A stretch of 64,000 nucleotides of DNA from Hemileia vastatrix (GCA_030280995.1 JASXTE010000008.1:16134212-16198211), one strand, 5' to 3'; shown: positions 35,637 through 47,692, numbered from the stretch's first letter. The notes: generated by a model not told the origin, from the letters alone. Numbers and translations: made by a program.

Positions 35637-36074
35637 ATTAAATATATTACACTAAATGTTTTAGTACTTAAATTTGTTTTTAATTTATGGCAAAATTTTA
35701 TTTTAATTTATTTAAATTTAATTTAATTTTTATAAAAAAAAAAAAACATCAATAAAAACATACAAATAAGTTAAATAAAAATACAGCAAAGTTGTATATC
35801 TAATTCCATGTAATTACTGGGACTCATACCTTTCTTGAAGTTGGCTAAAGGGGGCCAAGGAGAGCAAGGAAAGAGGCTTTGGTGTTTTCTTGGAACTTTA
35901 AGGGATAGCTAAACTGTGTTGTTTATTAAACTTAAACATAAAATATTTTAATTGTATTAAATTATAAATTTTTCATTAAAACTTAAATTAACATTTCTAT
36001 TTATCTTTTAATTTCAGTTTTAAATTAATTTAATATTAAAAATAAAATTCACTTATCAACAATTTTGTTGACTT
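35637..36074. other. AT-rich spacer
   Basis: Contains an A run at about 35737 and a small inverted repeat around 36060-36095 (CAACAAAATT / AATTTTGTTG). No gene seen. Confidence 0.4.
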
Positions 36075-36770
36075 CAACAAAATTCACTTTGTTGAAAGAC
36101 AGTTCTATAATACTAAGCTATAGACACAATCTGAGATGGGTTGGTTCTCCTTCTTATTTTAAAAAAAGAAGCACCTGCCACTCTAATATTTTTAGACAGT
36201 AAAAGCACATATTATAAGCATGGTTATTTATTCTGGGGAGATATAGTAGCTTGGTTAAATAGAGAACTTTTTTGAAGAACGAAATAATAAATTTTAATAT
36301 AAGTAATCAATCTGTTGGCTAGATCTATTCTCAGTCACTCCCTCTTTAAGCACTCTATCTAATACTATCATTACTGTGGTAATAAAATAACTCTACAGCG
36401 CTACTTATGGTATACACACTGGATGTAAAAAAACATATATCTAAATTTCTTTTTTACAAATAATAGTTCTAATATACTCTCTATTAATTATACTAAACTT
36501 CACCACTTTTTCTATATATTTTCAATATCTATTTCTATTTTCCTCCCTTTTCTAAAAATGAGTGTCTTTTTATAAATATTGCATATTCAGCCCCTTTTTC
36601 CTATGTTTCCTTTCCCTACGGATTTCCTACACAAGTTCAGTGCTAATTTAAGATTAACAAATGGTATCTAAATATCTCAATAATCTATTTGAAGTGTTTG
36701 GCATAAGTCCTGGTTCTAATAGCACTTGAAATGTTATTGTAACTCTACTATTAGCGTTCAATGCTTTACA
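36075..36770 (-). repeat. LTR of the second Gypsy lineage, inverted copy
   Basis: Reverse complement of the LTR at 29162-29877, alignable over nearly its full length (shared TTCAAGTGCTATTAG, GTAGAGTTATTTTATT, TAGCTTAGTATTATAGA). It faces the opposite way from the 5' LTR, so it is not the normal 3' LTR. It is either a separate solo insertion or the result of a rearrangement. Confidence 0.7.
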
Positions 36771-36861
36771 TTTCCATACATACCCTATACTCCTTGAGAT
36801 TTCTAACTATATAATAAGTACTGAACCACCTCTCATACCTATTATAATAACCCTTGCTTAT

Positions 36862-37522
36862 TATGTAAGTATCCACTAATCTTGAAACTCTTTGCACTAA
36901 GTAAGTACCCCTTCTTCAAGTCTTATGCTCTATCATCTATTAATTGGGGGCTGATCTCTGGCCTACTCATTCTTCTAGCGCTATCTTTCCCTATCAAGGC
37001 TTCTACTTCCATTGTGCATTTAGTCTACATTAAAAGATTGTCACATATCTCTAAGTGTGAAACTCATAACCTCTCTTATTGCTGCATACTCCTTAATCTA
37101 TACTATGCTTTTAGCACTGGTCATAGCTTCCTTAAATTCATACTATAGTCCTGCCTTATAGTTTATTATACACTTCCTCCTTCTCTCCAATTTTCACTTC
37201 TCATATATCAATACTTCCCCTAAAAAAGTGTACGTGGAGAGTCTATCTTTTCCTGTGCTTTTTAAGATTCCTTAGTTGCACTTCAATAACCATCCTTTTT
37301 GGAAACCCCATTGTTGCGCTTTAGAGAATTGAGCCTTTTGCTGTTCTCCTTAGTTTTCTGCTGCATCTTTGTAAGATGTGTACCTCAGCCTCCCTCTACT
37401 CGCAACTGTCCCCAGGCACTATAAAACCAGGTGCATATCTCACACTTTTTCCTCATTCCTCCTTCTTCTCTTCTATCATACTTTAGTTTCTCTTCATATC
37501 TTCATCTTACTTCTATCTTATT
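36862..37522 (+). repeat. LTR-like family X, right copy, with TATA box and leader
   Basis: Matches 28715-29161 in its first 500 bases. It then carries TATAAAA at 37420-37426 and a pyrimidine-rich leader up to the ATG at 37523. This looks like a promoter-bearing LTR driving the gag-like gene that follows. No second copy is seen on the far side. Confidence 0.5.
37420..37426 (+). promoter_or_regulatory. TATA box of family X
   Basis: TATAAAA in GGCACTATAAAACCAGG, about 100 bases before the start codon at 37523, followed by a C/T-rich leader. Confidence 0.5.
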
Positions 37523-38800
37523 ATGAGCACCAACAACAAAATCTTTAACACTATCTGCCAATTTTTCAACACTCAAAAAGCCTTTGTTTCCACTGCTCCC
37601 ACCACAAACCTAACTTAACTGGAGCCAAGCATTTTCAAAGCTGTACTGAAAACTGCATCAACCCTTGTCATTTTTCAAAGGCTTGCCTTGGTAACAACTT
37701 CCTCACAGTAAGTTCCTTTTTCTTCTCTTTCCCTCTTAAATACTTGACACATATTTTTTGTTCTTTACCTTGTAGTCATGTGTCTTTTGAAAGAGTCTGA
37801 AAAATAAATTTCAGTCTCAATGGTCCACCCGCCATTGCTGCTCCTGCTACCACCACTACTGCTGTCAATCCCAATTTTTTTACATCAAACCTTATCAGTC
37901 ATTTGGCAATAATAGCCCTTCTCCTAAAAGAACCAAGCAAAAATACTACTTGCCAACACCAAGCACTTCTTCAAATTCTACTCATCATTTTCTCTTTTCT
38001 GAAGAGTTGATTTATACTGTAAGTTGTCCTAAAAAAACTTCTTTTCCTTTACTGAAACTCTTCTTTCTTCCACTTACACCACACAATATGTGGGGCAGAC
38101 TTGGTAGTGAGTCTGCAACCTGGGACCCAAACTCACCACAAATTGAACACACATTGAGCCATTGACAAAGGAGCTATACAATCAGGGATAAACACCACTC
38201 AGCAAAACAGTTTTAGGTGATTGTTCAAGTAGATCTGAGTATGGGTTTAATATGAGTTCAGTCTGAGGTCCATCTGAGTTCCATCTGAGTTCAGGTTGGG
38301 GACTTGCTAGCAAGTGCACCCCCTATATTGCGTAGTTTTAGGAGGTCACACATACTCCATACGCCAAAATGCTTCCAGCTCCACATGTCAAAATTATCAT
38401 CCCATGCCTTGAAAAAGACTCTTTCTGGGCTGCCATTCCTGGCACCATCTTTTAAGCAGTTACCAAGGATGCTTTTACCTAGCCAGAACAAGAGTCCACT
38501 ACTCCACCAACTACATATGAAAATTGGTTCTCAGCTCTTCCAACGTCCAAAAATTTTGAGGAGAAGCTCCTCTCATTCACTTCCCTTGCCCTGAAGACAG
38601 GCAAGCCCTCAATTGAGTGGTTGCAGCTTCCTTCTACTGCACCATCACTTACTTCAACACTACTCTCAACGCTGTTTTCAACTATCTTGAAAGCACTCCA
38701 GCTCTTGAAAAACAAGATATACAAAACCAAGTTTTTCTAGTTGAAACCTTAAATTTTATTTATAATAATGTTTACAAGGACTGAGAGTATGCCTTCCTTG
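37523..38800 (+). pseudogene. Gag-like gene of family X, split by a MITE
   Basis: The ATG at 37523 starts a short frame that soon stops. An intron-like gap with GTAAGT (37708) to TTGTAG (37775) follows. The later part has a Ser/Pro/Lys-rich segment (S-P-S-P-K-R, about 37912). A 261-bp MITE at 38077-38337 then splits it. After the MITE, a helical segment at 38490-38740 is open in one frame (N-W-F-S-A-L-P, E-W-L-Q-L-P). The size and the Pro/Ser-rich then helical order resemble the gag-like remnants at 14.5-15.96 kb. Several stops make it inactive. Homology to retroelement gag is inferred. Confidence 0.4.
38077..38337 (-). mobile_element. CACTA-type MITE, copy 1 (261 bp)
   Basis: Ends CACCACACAATATGTGGGG and, reversed, the family CACTACGCAATATAGGGGGT with its first base changed (GTAGTT instead of GTAGTG). 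TTA flanks it on both sides (38074-38076 and 38338-38340). The interior has repeated TGAGTTC(C)ATC motifs, the subterminal repeats of the family in reverse. It lies in the opposite direction to the copies at 42261 and 46902 and interrupts the family X gag-like gene. Confidence 0.9.
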
Positions 38801-39284
38801 ATAGGTGTTAAAGTAAGTTCCTTCCTTTTCTTTGTCTTCTTCCCTCAATACTAACTCTTTTCTACTTCCTCTTTTTCAGTGCTTCATATTTTAATTCTTC
38901 TATTCTAAATTTCCAATTTTTATTTCTAAAAAAAGCTTCCATTGAAAAATATTGCCCATTATTATTCTTTGAGAGTGAGAGAATCCCATTAGCTCTTAGT
39001 GAAAATAAAAAAATTTCTCCTGAAAACTCTTCCTAGATTTCTTCTGGAATAACCCTGAGACAATAAAAACAATCTCCCTACATAACGTAATTTGTTGGCA
39101 CCTTTTCTACTTCATACATCATATTCTCAAAGTAAGTTCAGATCCTCCCAAGATCCTGCGCCCCTTAGCATTAGGGTTCTTTTCTGGTTAAACTCAATAC
39201 ACTCTATTCTTCTGCTGATTAGTGTCCCCACCTGGATACTATTCAGAGATTGCCTTTTTCTTGCATCTTCACAGTTCCTCAATA

Positions 39285-39292
39285 TTATAAAT
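39285..39292 (+). promoter_or_regulatory. TATA box before the third Cys-rich gene
   Basis: TATAAATA lies about 70 bases upstream of the ATG at 39355, with a C/T-rich leader between. Confidence 0.4.
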
Positions 39293-39354
39293 AGGCCTGT
39301 AATCCACTCTTCTATCTTAACCAATCCATTACAATTCACAAGTTCTAATTAGCC

Positions 39355-39690
39355 ATGACCATATACCATACTTTACCTAGAGATCAGTCTTGCACTTTTT
39401 TCTGCCATCACAACTTTAACTGTACTTTCTCCAAGCCTTGTGGTTATGCTGCTTTTAGACCTGCTTGTAATAAATGCTTCAAATTTTTTAAGACTTGCAC
39501 CTTTTCTTATGAATGTCTTAACTCTCCTAATGGCTATATCCAGTTCCCTTCTGGAGATAATTTTAGTGCTCCTACTATAATAGCTAGTCCCAGTAGTGCT
39601 ACTCATCCTTCCTCTGAAGCCTTGCATTTTGACAGGGCATCTCTCCCTACATACCATCATCATGAAATCTCCATCCCTTTATCTTCTTAA
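39355..39690 (+). CDS. Small Cys-rich gag-like protein, third copy (111 aa)
   Basis: Open from ATG to TAA without internal stops. Residues 13-45 carry C-x3-C-x5-C-x5-C, then A-C-N-K-C-F-K-F-F-K-T-C, the same paired-Cys arrangement as at 13288 and 14550. The rest is Ser/Pro-rich (P-S-S-A-T-H-P-S-S). A TATA box and C/T-rich leader precede it. It is intact as a short frame but could be only the first exon or a truncated gag. The frame continues past the stop in a similar composition to about 39780. The zinc-binding role is inferred from the Cys spacing. Confidence 0.45.
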   Translation: MTIYHTLPRDQSCTFFCHHNFNCTFSKPCGYAAFRPACNKCFKFFKTCTFSYECLNSPNGYIQFPSGDNFSAPTIIASPSSATHPSSEALHFDRASLPTYHHHEISIPLSS

Positions 39691-39789
39691 CAAAACCTGG
39701 CATCACAACCATCCTCTTTACAGGCTCGCAACTCTTTGAGAGTGCTATCCCTGTCTGCACATCCTAAAAATCTGTTATCTAGTTAGTCA

Positions 39790-40260
39790 ATAACCCTAAC
39801 TTTTACACAACATTTTCTAATTTTAATCTCTTTAAATGTTTTAATGAATCTATTTGCTTAGGATGGGTGTCCCTGACTTCTCCCATTTGGGCATTTGATG
39901 TGAATCGTTTCATGCCTTTGCCTTATATATGACAACATTTCATCTTCCTAAAGTCACACTCCTGTGTTCTCCAAAAATGAGTTAAATTCTTGTTACCTTC
40001 ATATTGAAATGATTGGTCAATTGATGAATGGAATCAGCTCCTCATCAATCCCTGTTTTTCCCACAAATCCCAATAACTTCATTATGCCCAAAGAATGGAA
40101 AGGATTCCCAGTCAGTTTCAATGGTGATTCCAATTAATCATTGTTTCCCTCCATTTCCTTCTTATTAGCATTGTAACTCAAGCGCATTGTACATAGTTCC
40201 CCTTATTAATTATGCTACACCTCCTTAAAAAATAATTTTCAATTTTTTTTATAAAACATG
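39790..40260. other. No gene seen
   Basis: Moderately AT-rich; may be the degraded body of the preceding gag-like element. No domain found. Confidence 0.4.
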
Positions 40261-40500
40261 CACCACAGAAAATTTGGGGGTGAATTGCTAGCAGTTCTCA
40301 CTCTTTGAACTCCATGGTGACCCTAATTTATGCCATGTATCAGACCTTCCATAAATGTCACATTGAGAATAAATTGGAGTCACATTTAGTCTGAGATTTG
40401 TCCTTGATTAAGGCCCAGTGTGCCCTACATTCAGCACAAGTTGATCCAACAAAACTGTAATTTGATCCTTAGTTTAGCAACAATTGAGCACACATTGATC
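40261..40500 (+). mobile_element. CACTA-like element, left end
   Basis: CACCACAGAAAATTTGGGGG followed by TGAATTGCTAGCAG is close to the reversed ends at 28561 and 51763 and shares the GGGGGTG...TTGCTAGCA core of the MITE family at 42261. Repeated TTGATCC/TTGAGCAC motifs follow (40440-40500). No right end was found; the low-complexity tract begins where it would be. Confidence 0.45.
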
Positions 40501-40509
40501 TAACATACA

Positions 40510-41000
40510 CATTATGGATGTGTACTCAAAATACATTATTGATGCATATTGAAAATTCATACATATTCATTACCAATTATGCATGCATACTCAATATGCA
40601 ATTTTCATTATTCATAATGCATAATGCATATTGAATATTAAATATTGAATAATTCATGTTGCATATTGCATAAATCATAATGTGTAATGCATAATGCATA
40701 TTGAATATTGAATATTGAATATTTCATATTGCATATTTCAATATGCATAATTCATAATTCATAATGCATAATTCATACTGCATATTGTTTAATACATATT
40801 GCATATTGAATAATGCATAATGCATAATTCATCATTCATAATGCATAATTCATATTGGATATTGCATATTGGATATTGGATATTGCATAATTCATGTTGC
40901 ATATTGCATAATTCATATTGTATATTGCATAGTGCATATGGAATATTGCATATTGCATGTGGATGCATAATGCATATGCAACATGAAATATTCATGCATA
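40510..41000. repeat. Low-complexity ATGCAT/TTGAATATTG tract
   Basis: About 490 bases of degenerate short repeats (GCATAATGCATA, TATTGAATATTG, CATATTGCATAT) without a fixed period. It gives periodic Cys/Asn/Ile-rich frames on both strands that are artefacts. Confidence 0.9.
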
Positions 41001-42084
41001 CAGAATGTGAAAATTAACCTTCTACCAAGAAAAGTGAAAAATAAGTCATGTGACCTATAATTTTGAAAAGGGAAAAGAGGAATGATGATTGAAGCTTTTT
41101 TTACAATAGCCTTAGTTTTCATTATATTGTTAGAAAATATGCATTAAAAAACTATATTGAAAAAACCCATATCCTTGGTGAGAAATTCTTCATCAAGTTT
41201 AAAAACCAAATTTTAACTGTTAGCATTATCTATATAGCTTCAAATATGGAAGACTCTATATAAAAAATTAATATCCTCAGTGGTTTACTTATTTATTGTC
41301 CATCTCATTTTTATTCTCTGCATAAAGCTTTTGAGGAAGAAAATATATAAGAGATATGTATATTTTATCATGTCTATGTGCCCCAAATTCAATGTGCCGA
41401 ATTGTGTTGAATAATCATTTGTTGTGTTTGATTTGTGTATTTTGGGTTGAATGCAAAATGAGATTGCCAACTCTCTTTGAATAATATTAAGAGTTGATAA
41501 TAGGCATGGATAGTGCTCTAAAGTGAATGTTGGCTTGTGGGATCTTGTTATCACTGAAAATACTTTACATATTTTTTAATCATTTAATGATAAGTTAACC
41601 AATGGTGTGATCACCAGTAAAAATATGTGTTGTGAATTAACATCATATTTACATTTGATGGATCGATATTTGATCAACTCAGTAGCTCATGGCATCTAGT
41701 AAAATATGTCAAAAACTATAGATGGTCCCAATTATTTTTCTTTCACAAGTTGATAGTAAAGAAATGATGAACCAATGTTTTGGAGATGAAAATACTGGTA
41801 TTATCAAGTCTTGTGGGTCAGAGATAGCATTTTTGGGTGATTTTTGCAATAAATTATATTTACAAAGTCTGTGCATTCAATGTAATGCCCTATGATTGAT
41901 ATATTTATATGTGATCCATCAGCAAAAGGTACAAATAATGAAGATTTCAGGTTAACTCTGACAACCATTTTTGATGGAACCCAACAACGTATATAAAATA
42001 GGCCTAAACATGTAGTGCAAACTTTTACCCCTAGGCATTTATCTTTATCAAACTAGTTATTGCTAGGAATATTATGAGTCAAAT
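41001..42084. other. No gene seen
   Basis: AT-rich single-copy-looking DNA left of the tandem array. A minus-strand frame at 41285-41554 has no supporting feature. Confidence 0.45.
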
Positions 42085-42260
42085 CATTTCTCACCACATC
42101 AATTATTGTGTGGACTGGTTAACAAGATACTTGATTAATGCTTTAATTCTAGAATATTGGCTTCCAGGAAGTACTTGACTGATGTTCAGACACACGTTTG
42201 TGCAAGTGGGTGACATAAAGCATAAAAAAGGCTGTAACAAGTCAAATTTATACATTAATA

Positions 42261-42509
42261 CACTACACAATATAGGGGGTGGACTTGCTAGCAAGTCCTC
42301 AACCTGAACTCAGATGGAACTCAGATGGAACTTAGACTGAACTCATACTGAACTCTACTTGAACACCAACCTAAAATTTTCTGCTGAGTGGTGTTCATCC
42401 CTTACTGTATAGTTCCTTTATCAATAGCTCAATGTGTGGTCAATCTGTGGTGAGTTTGGGTCCAAGGTTGTGGACTTGCTACCAAGTCTGCCCCCTATAT
42501 TGTGTGGTG
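42261..42509 (+). mobile_element. CACTA-type MITE, copy 2 (249 bp)
   Basis: Ends CACTACACAATATAGGGGG and, reversed, CACCACACAATATAGGGGG; ATA duplicated on both sides (42258-42260, 42510-42512). Subterminal repeats GAACTCAGATG/GAACTTAGACT at 42308-42355. It sits in an array unit, and the same site is empty in the other units (about 44155, 45823 and 46476), which proves the boundaries. Confidence 0.95.
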
Positions 42510-42797
42510 ATAGGTTTTTGAACCTTTGAAAAGCATGGTTATTAAATTTTTTGTCCCACCTATATTTGTGCCAAATTATGTATTGATTAATAAATCAATC
42601 TGTTACTTATAAAAAATTATTTAAAATGCAAATGTGAAGAATGTTGAAGCATTATTATTTTACAACTCCTATGATTTTCCTAAATCATTTCATTAAATGG
42701 CCCAAGTGAAGAAAATTCAGATATCACAGTTTCCACATATGTATGGAATAATATTTATCTTCTCATATTAAGATTATAATGAACTTGTCCTTACCAG

Positions 42798-42905
42798 TTT
42801 ATTATCTATGATTGGAGTATTGTTGAATCTCATGTGACAAATGCAACTGGAAGAATAATATACTTTGATCAAAATGATAAAAGGATATTTGGCAGTTAGA
42901 TATAA
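42798..42905 (+). pseudogene. Exon-like segment, array unit 1 (WW-like?)
   Basis: After TTACCAG, reads Y-D-W-S-I-V-E-S, then N-A-T-G-R-I-I-Y-F-D-Q-N-D-K-R. The same peptide, with conservative changes, is read at 44449-44570 and 46769-46890 in the other units. The G-R-x-x-Y-F-D-H-N pattern resembles the middle strand of WW domains, though the spacing to Trp is longer than usual. A stop follows in this unit. Confidence 0.3.
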
Positions 42906-43402
42906 TTGTTATATGTTAAGAAAATATTATTGTTTGCTTTTCAAAAATTCAATACTTAATGCTATGTGTTTATAAATAACTGTGTGTTTAAATATGCTTT
43001 CCATTATATTATTTTTAGAGCCAGTATTATTTTGTGTTCCAAAGAAACTAGCCAGAGTTTTTTACCTTGAATAATGATAATTTAATAAAATGCATTTTTT
43101 AAATATAGGATTAATATCTTAATTACAATTAAAAAAACAGTGGTATCTGGCTTTACATGGCACCAAGTGTCCTTCTGAGCATTGGATGATGCTGAAAAAG
43201 ATACTTTTATAAAGCATATCAGTAAGGGTATAAGTCTGTGAAAGTTGGGTGGTTGTAATTACTAAAGTGTCTTTCTCAAAAATGGACCATTACTCAGGTA
43301 GACACTTTAGGTTCTGTGCAATAGGATGGCAAGGGCTTTGCTGATTTCCAGAGTATTTTATTGTTGGCTAACCATAAAAGTGAAGGTGTTACAGACTTGG
43401 TC

Positions 43403-43449
43403 AAAAGTGTCCTTCTGAAGGATGGTCTAACACTCAGAAGGACACTTTT
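43403..43449. repeat. Perfect 16-bp hairpin, array type 1
   Basis: AAAAGTGTCCTTCTGA (43403-43418), a 15-base loop, and the exact reverse complement (43434-43449). The next hairpin starts at 43505, 102 bases on. Confidence 0.95.
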
Positions 43450-43504
43450 ATAATGCATATCATCTAGGTATTATATGTATACATATCTATCTTTTATGAA
43501 TTAT

Positions 43505-43551
43505 AAAAGTGTCCTTCTGAGTGTTGGACCATTGTCCAGAAGGATACTTTT
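43505..43551. repeat. Hairpin, array type 2, followed by GACCAAGTCTG
   Basis: The same left arm, with a right arm carrying two changes. It is followed by TTTTGACCAAGTCTGTAACAC, a tail that marks the second hairpin of each pair in this array and, as TTTGACCAAG, in the 16-kb array. Confidence 0.9.
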
Positions 43552-43738
43552 GACCAAGTCTGTAACACTGTCATTTTAATGTCTAACCAATGTTTCAGTA
43601 CCAAGACTATTAAAAGAGCTCATGTCATTTACAGTACTTAAAGTGTTCACATAAACAATAGTTCATCACAGAGAAAGACAGTTTTATAAACTTTAAAGAT
43701 AAAATGGTTATATATAATACCTATATGATATGCATTAT

Positions 43739-43785
43739 AAAAGTGTCCTTCTGAGTGTCAGACCAACATTCAGAAGGACACTTTT
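43739..43785. repeat. Perfect 16-bp hairpin with type 2 tail
   Basis: AAAAGTGTCCTTCTGA and its exact reverse complement around a 15-base loop, followed by GACCAAGTTTGTAAC. Confidence 0.95.
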
Positions 43786-44448
43786 GACCAAGTTTGTAAC
43801 ACTTTCACTTTAATGTTTATCCAACAATCAGATATTATTGACATTAGAAAACCCTTGTCTTCTACTTACACATCACTTAAAGTGTCCTCCTGAATAATGG
43901 TCCATAGATGAGAAGGACAATTTTAAATTGCAGATCATCTGGGTATTACATATATGCTAGTGTATCTCTTATGCATTATAAAAAATTATTGGGCACACAA
44001 TCAAATATTGTAGGACTGGTTAAGAAGAAACTTGTTACACCTTTAATTCTTGATTTTTTGCTACCAGAAAGTACTTGACTGATGTTCAGAAACATGTTTG
44101 TGCCAATGGGTGACATTAAGCATTAAAAAAGCTGTAGCAGCTTCAATTAATACATTAATTGGTTTTTAAACCTTTGAAAAGCAATGGTATTAATTCTTTT
44201 GTACCACCTATATTTGTGTTAGAGTAGTTATTGAGTAATTAATCAATGTGTTACTTAAGAAAAAAATATTTAAAATACAAATGTGAAGAATTTTGAAGAA
44301 TTATTATTTCACAACTCCTAAGATTTTTGTAAATTTTATACATTTTAATTGCCTTATTGAAGAAAATTCAAATATCACAGTTTTCACATATGTATAAGAT
44401 AATATTTACTTTTACTTTTTAATAATATTATGAAATTTTTCTTACCAG

Positions 44449-44570
44449 TTTATTATCTATGATTGGGGTATTGTTGAATATTTTGTGCCAAATGCATCAG
44501 GCAGAATATTCTACTTTGATCATAATAATAAAAGGATATTTGGATGTTCAATATATTTATTATATGTTAA
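44449..44570 (+). pseudogene. Exon-like segment, array unit 2 (WW-like?)
   Basis: Best-preserved copy: after ACCAG, Y-D-W-G-I-V-E, P-N-A-S-G-R-I, Y-F-D-H-N-N-K-R-I-F-G, open through TATGTTAAG. Conservation of amino acids across three diverged units suggests that an ancestor coded for protein. No flanking exon was identified. Confidence 0.35.
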
Positions 44571-46768
44571 GAAAATATTACTCTTTGATTTTCATATATT
44601 AAATTATTTAATGTTTTTTTTTCATAATAAATGTGGGTTTCAAAATGCTTTCCATTATTTTATTATTTTTTAAGGTAGTATTATTTTGTGTACCAAAGAA
44701 ATCGGACTGATTTTTTTACCATGAACAATAATAAATCAATAAAATGCATTTTTCAAATATGAGATTAATATTTTAAATAAAATTAAAAAAATAGTGGTAT
44801 ATGGCTTTACATGGCAAAAAGTACCCTTCTGAGAATTGGCTGATTCTGAGGAAGACACTTTTATAAATAATATCAGTAAGAGTATAAGTCTGTAGAGAAT
44901 AGGTAACTCAAAATATCAAAGTGTTATTTTCAGAAATGGACCATTGCTCAGGTGGAACCTAAAGGTTCTGTGCAATAGGATGGAATGTATTTTACTAATG
45001 TCCATGGTTTTTGATTGTTGGCTAAACATAAAAGTGAAGCTGTTAAAGACTGAGTCAAAAGTGTCCTTCTGAACGGTGGTCTGACACTCATAAGCTAAAT
45101 TTTATAATGCATATTATCTAGGTGTTATATGTATACATATCTGTCTTTTATGTATTATAAAAGTCTTCTTCTGAGCATTGTACAGTACTTCAGAAGGACA
45201 CTTTTGACCAAGTCTGTAACACCTTAAAATTAATGTTTAATTAATTTTCTTGTACCAATGCTACAAAAAGTGCTCATTTCATTTACAGTACTTAATGTTT
45301 TCACCTGGACATTTTTCCATCAATAAGAAAGAAAAATTTTTAAACTTTAATAATAATATGGTTATATATAATACCTATATGATATGCAATATGAAAGTGT
45401 CCTTCTGCATTTCAGACCGTCCTTCAGAAGGACAATTTTGACCAAGTCTGAAACACCTTCACTTTAATGATAAGCCAAAAATCAAATACCGTGGTAATTA
45501 AAAAAATTCTTACCATCCTATTGCAAATAAACTAAATTTTACACCTGTGAAACGGTCCGTCTCTATAAAGACAATTTTAAAAGGCATATCATCTTGGTAT
45601 TAAATGTATATATGTGTATCTTTTATGTGTTATAAAAATTATTTTTCACCACATAAATATTGTTTGGACTAGTTAATAAGATGCTTGTTTAACCCCTTCA
45701 ATTTTAGATTATAGGCTTGCAGAAAGTACTTTACTTATGGCCAGAAAATTATTTGTGCCAGTGTGTGACATGAAGCATAAACAAGGCTGTGAAAGTTCCA
45801 GTTTGTACATTGATAGGTTTTTGAACTTTGAAAAGAAAGGGCAATAATATTTTTTCCCCACTTATATTTGTGCTTGAGTATGTATTGATTAATCAACCAA
45901 TCTGTTTCTTGGGAAGAATTATTTTAAATAGAAATGATATGAAATTAGGAGCATTATTATTTTATAGATTTATTTAATTTCCTAAATTATATTTACGTTA
46001 ATATTTTATAATTTTAAAGATAAAATAGTTATATATAATACCTAGATGATATCCATCACAAAGGTGTCATTCTCAGATGCAGACCATCCTTCAAGTGTAT
46101 AATTTTGAACAAGTATTGTGCACCTTCAAAATTTTGTTTAAACAATAATCAAATACCAGTGACTTTAAAAAAGTTTATGCCATATACTTACACACTTCCT
46201 ATAGTGTCCTCCTGAAAAAAAGTCTGTTGCTGAGAAGGACACTTTAAAAAAGCATATCATCTTGGTATTATATGTATACCTTATCATCTTTCATACATTA
46301 TTAACAATCATTTCTCACCACATAAAATATTGTGTGTACTGGTTAACAAGATACTTTTTTAACACTTTAATCCTAGATTATTGGCCTTCAGAAAGTACTT
46401 GAATGATAGTCAGAAACATGTTTGTGAAACTGGGTGACATAAAGCATAAAAAAGGCTGTGACAGGTCCAATTCATACATTAATAAGTTTTTTAATCTTTG
46501 AAAAGCAAGGGTATTAGTTTTATTCTACCACCTATATTTGTGCTTGAGTATTTATTGATTAATAAATCAATCTGTTACTTGGGAAATGTTATTTAAATTA
46601 TAAATGTGAAGAAATTTTGAGCATTATGAATTTACAACTCCATAGATTTTCCTGAATCATATTCATGTTAATGGCCTAAGTGAAGAAAATTCAGATATCA
46701 CAGTTTCCACATATGTGTGGGAAAATTTTTTTCATTTCATAACAATAATATAATAAGCTTGTTCTTAC

Positions 46769-46890
46769 CTGTTTATTTTCTATGATTGGGGTATTGTTGA
46801 ATCTTGTGAGCCAAATGCATCTGGAAGAATTCTATACTTTTATTATAATAATAAAAGGATGTTTGGAGGTTCAAGATATTCATTATATTT
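46769..46890 (+). pseudogene. Exon-like segment, array unit 4 (WW-like?)
   Basis: Reads Y-D-W-G-I-V-E-S, P-N-A-S-G-R-I-L-Y-F, N-N-K-R-M-F-G-G. The MITE at 46902 lies 12 bases beyond, where the other units continue with TATTACTCTTTG-like sequence. Confidence 0.33.
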
Positions 46891-46901
46891 TAAGAAATTG
46901 T

Positions 46902-47161
46902 CACTACGCAATATAGGGGGTGGACTTGCTAGCAAGTCCCCAACCTGAACTCAGACTGAACTCAGATGGAACTCAGACTGAACTCATACTGAACTCAGAC
47001 TGAACTCTACTTGAAGACCCACAAAAACTGTTATGCTGAGTGGTGTTCATCCCTGATTGTATGGTTCCTTTGTCAATAGCTCAATGTGTGTTCAATCTGT
47101 GGTGAATTTGAGTCCAAGTTTGCGGACTTGCTAACAAATCCGCCCCCCGTATTGCGCGGTG
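46902..47161 (+). mobile_element. CACTA-type MITE, copy 3 (260 bp)
   Basis: Ends CACTACGCAATATAGGGGG and, reversed, CACCGCGCAATACGGGGGG; TGT duplicated on both sides (46899-46901, 47162-47164). The interior has at least six TGAACTCAGAC-type repeats near the left end (46945-47010). The array units at 42935 and 44577 show the empty site. Confidence 0.95.
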
Positions 47162-47645
47162 TGTTATTCTAGATTTTCATACATTCTTATGTCTTAATGC
47201 TATGCTTTCAATAATAATTGTCTGTGTGCAATATTCTGTACATTAAATTATTAATTTTTGAGGTAGTATTACTTTTTGTTCCAAATAAATTGGACAGATT
47301 TATTTACATTAAATAATAATAATTTAATAAAATGCATTTTTAAAATATAGGATCAATATTTTTAAAAAAATTAAAAAGAAACTGTGTTATTTGGAATTAA
47401 ATGGCACAAAGTGTATTTCTGAGCATTGGCTGATGCTAAGGAAGACACTTTTATAAAGCATATTAATAAGTTTATAAGTCTATGAAACATATGTTTTTAG
47501 AATTGCAGAGTGTCCTTCTCAGCAACACTCCATTGCTAAGGTGGACATTGTAGGCTCTGTGCAAGGAGATGGCAAGTTATTTGTTAATTTTAAAGATATT
47601 TGATTTTTTTCTATATATAAAAGTGAAATATTTACAGACTTGTTC

Positions 47646-47692
47646 AAAAGTGTCCTTCTGAAGGACAGTCCAACACTCAGAAGGACACTTTT
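47646..47692. repeat. Perfect 16-bp hairpin, array type 1
   Basis: Same perfect arms and 15-base loop as at 43403. Its partner hairpin starts at 47748, again 102 bases on. Confidence 0.95.

Noticed and set aside
40789..41017. Overlapping frames on both strands rich in Cys, Asn and Ile
   Set aside because: They are translations of the ATGCAT-type low-complexity tract, and periodicity explains them.
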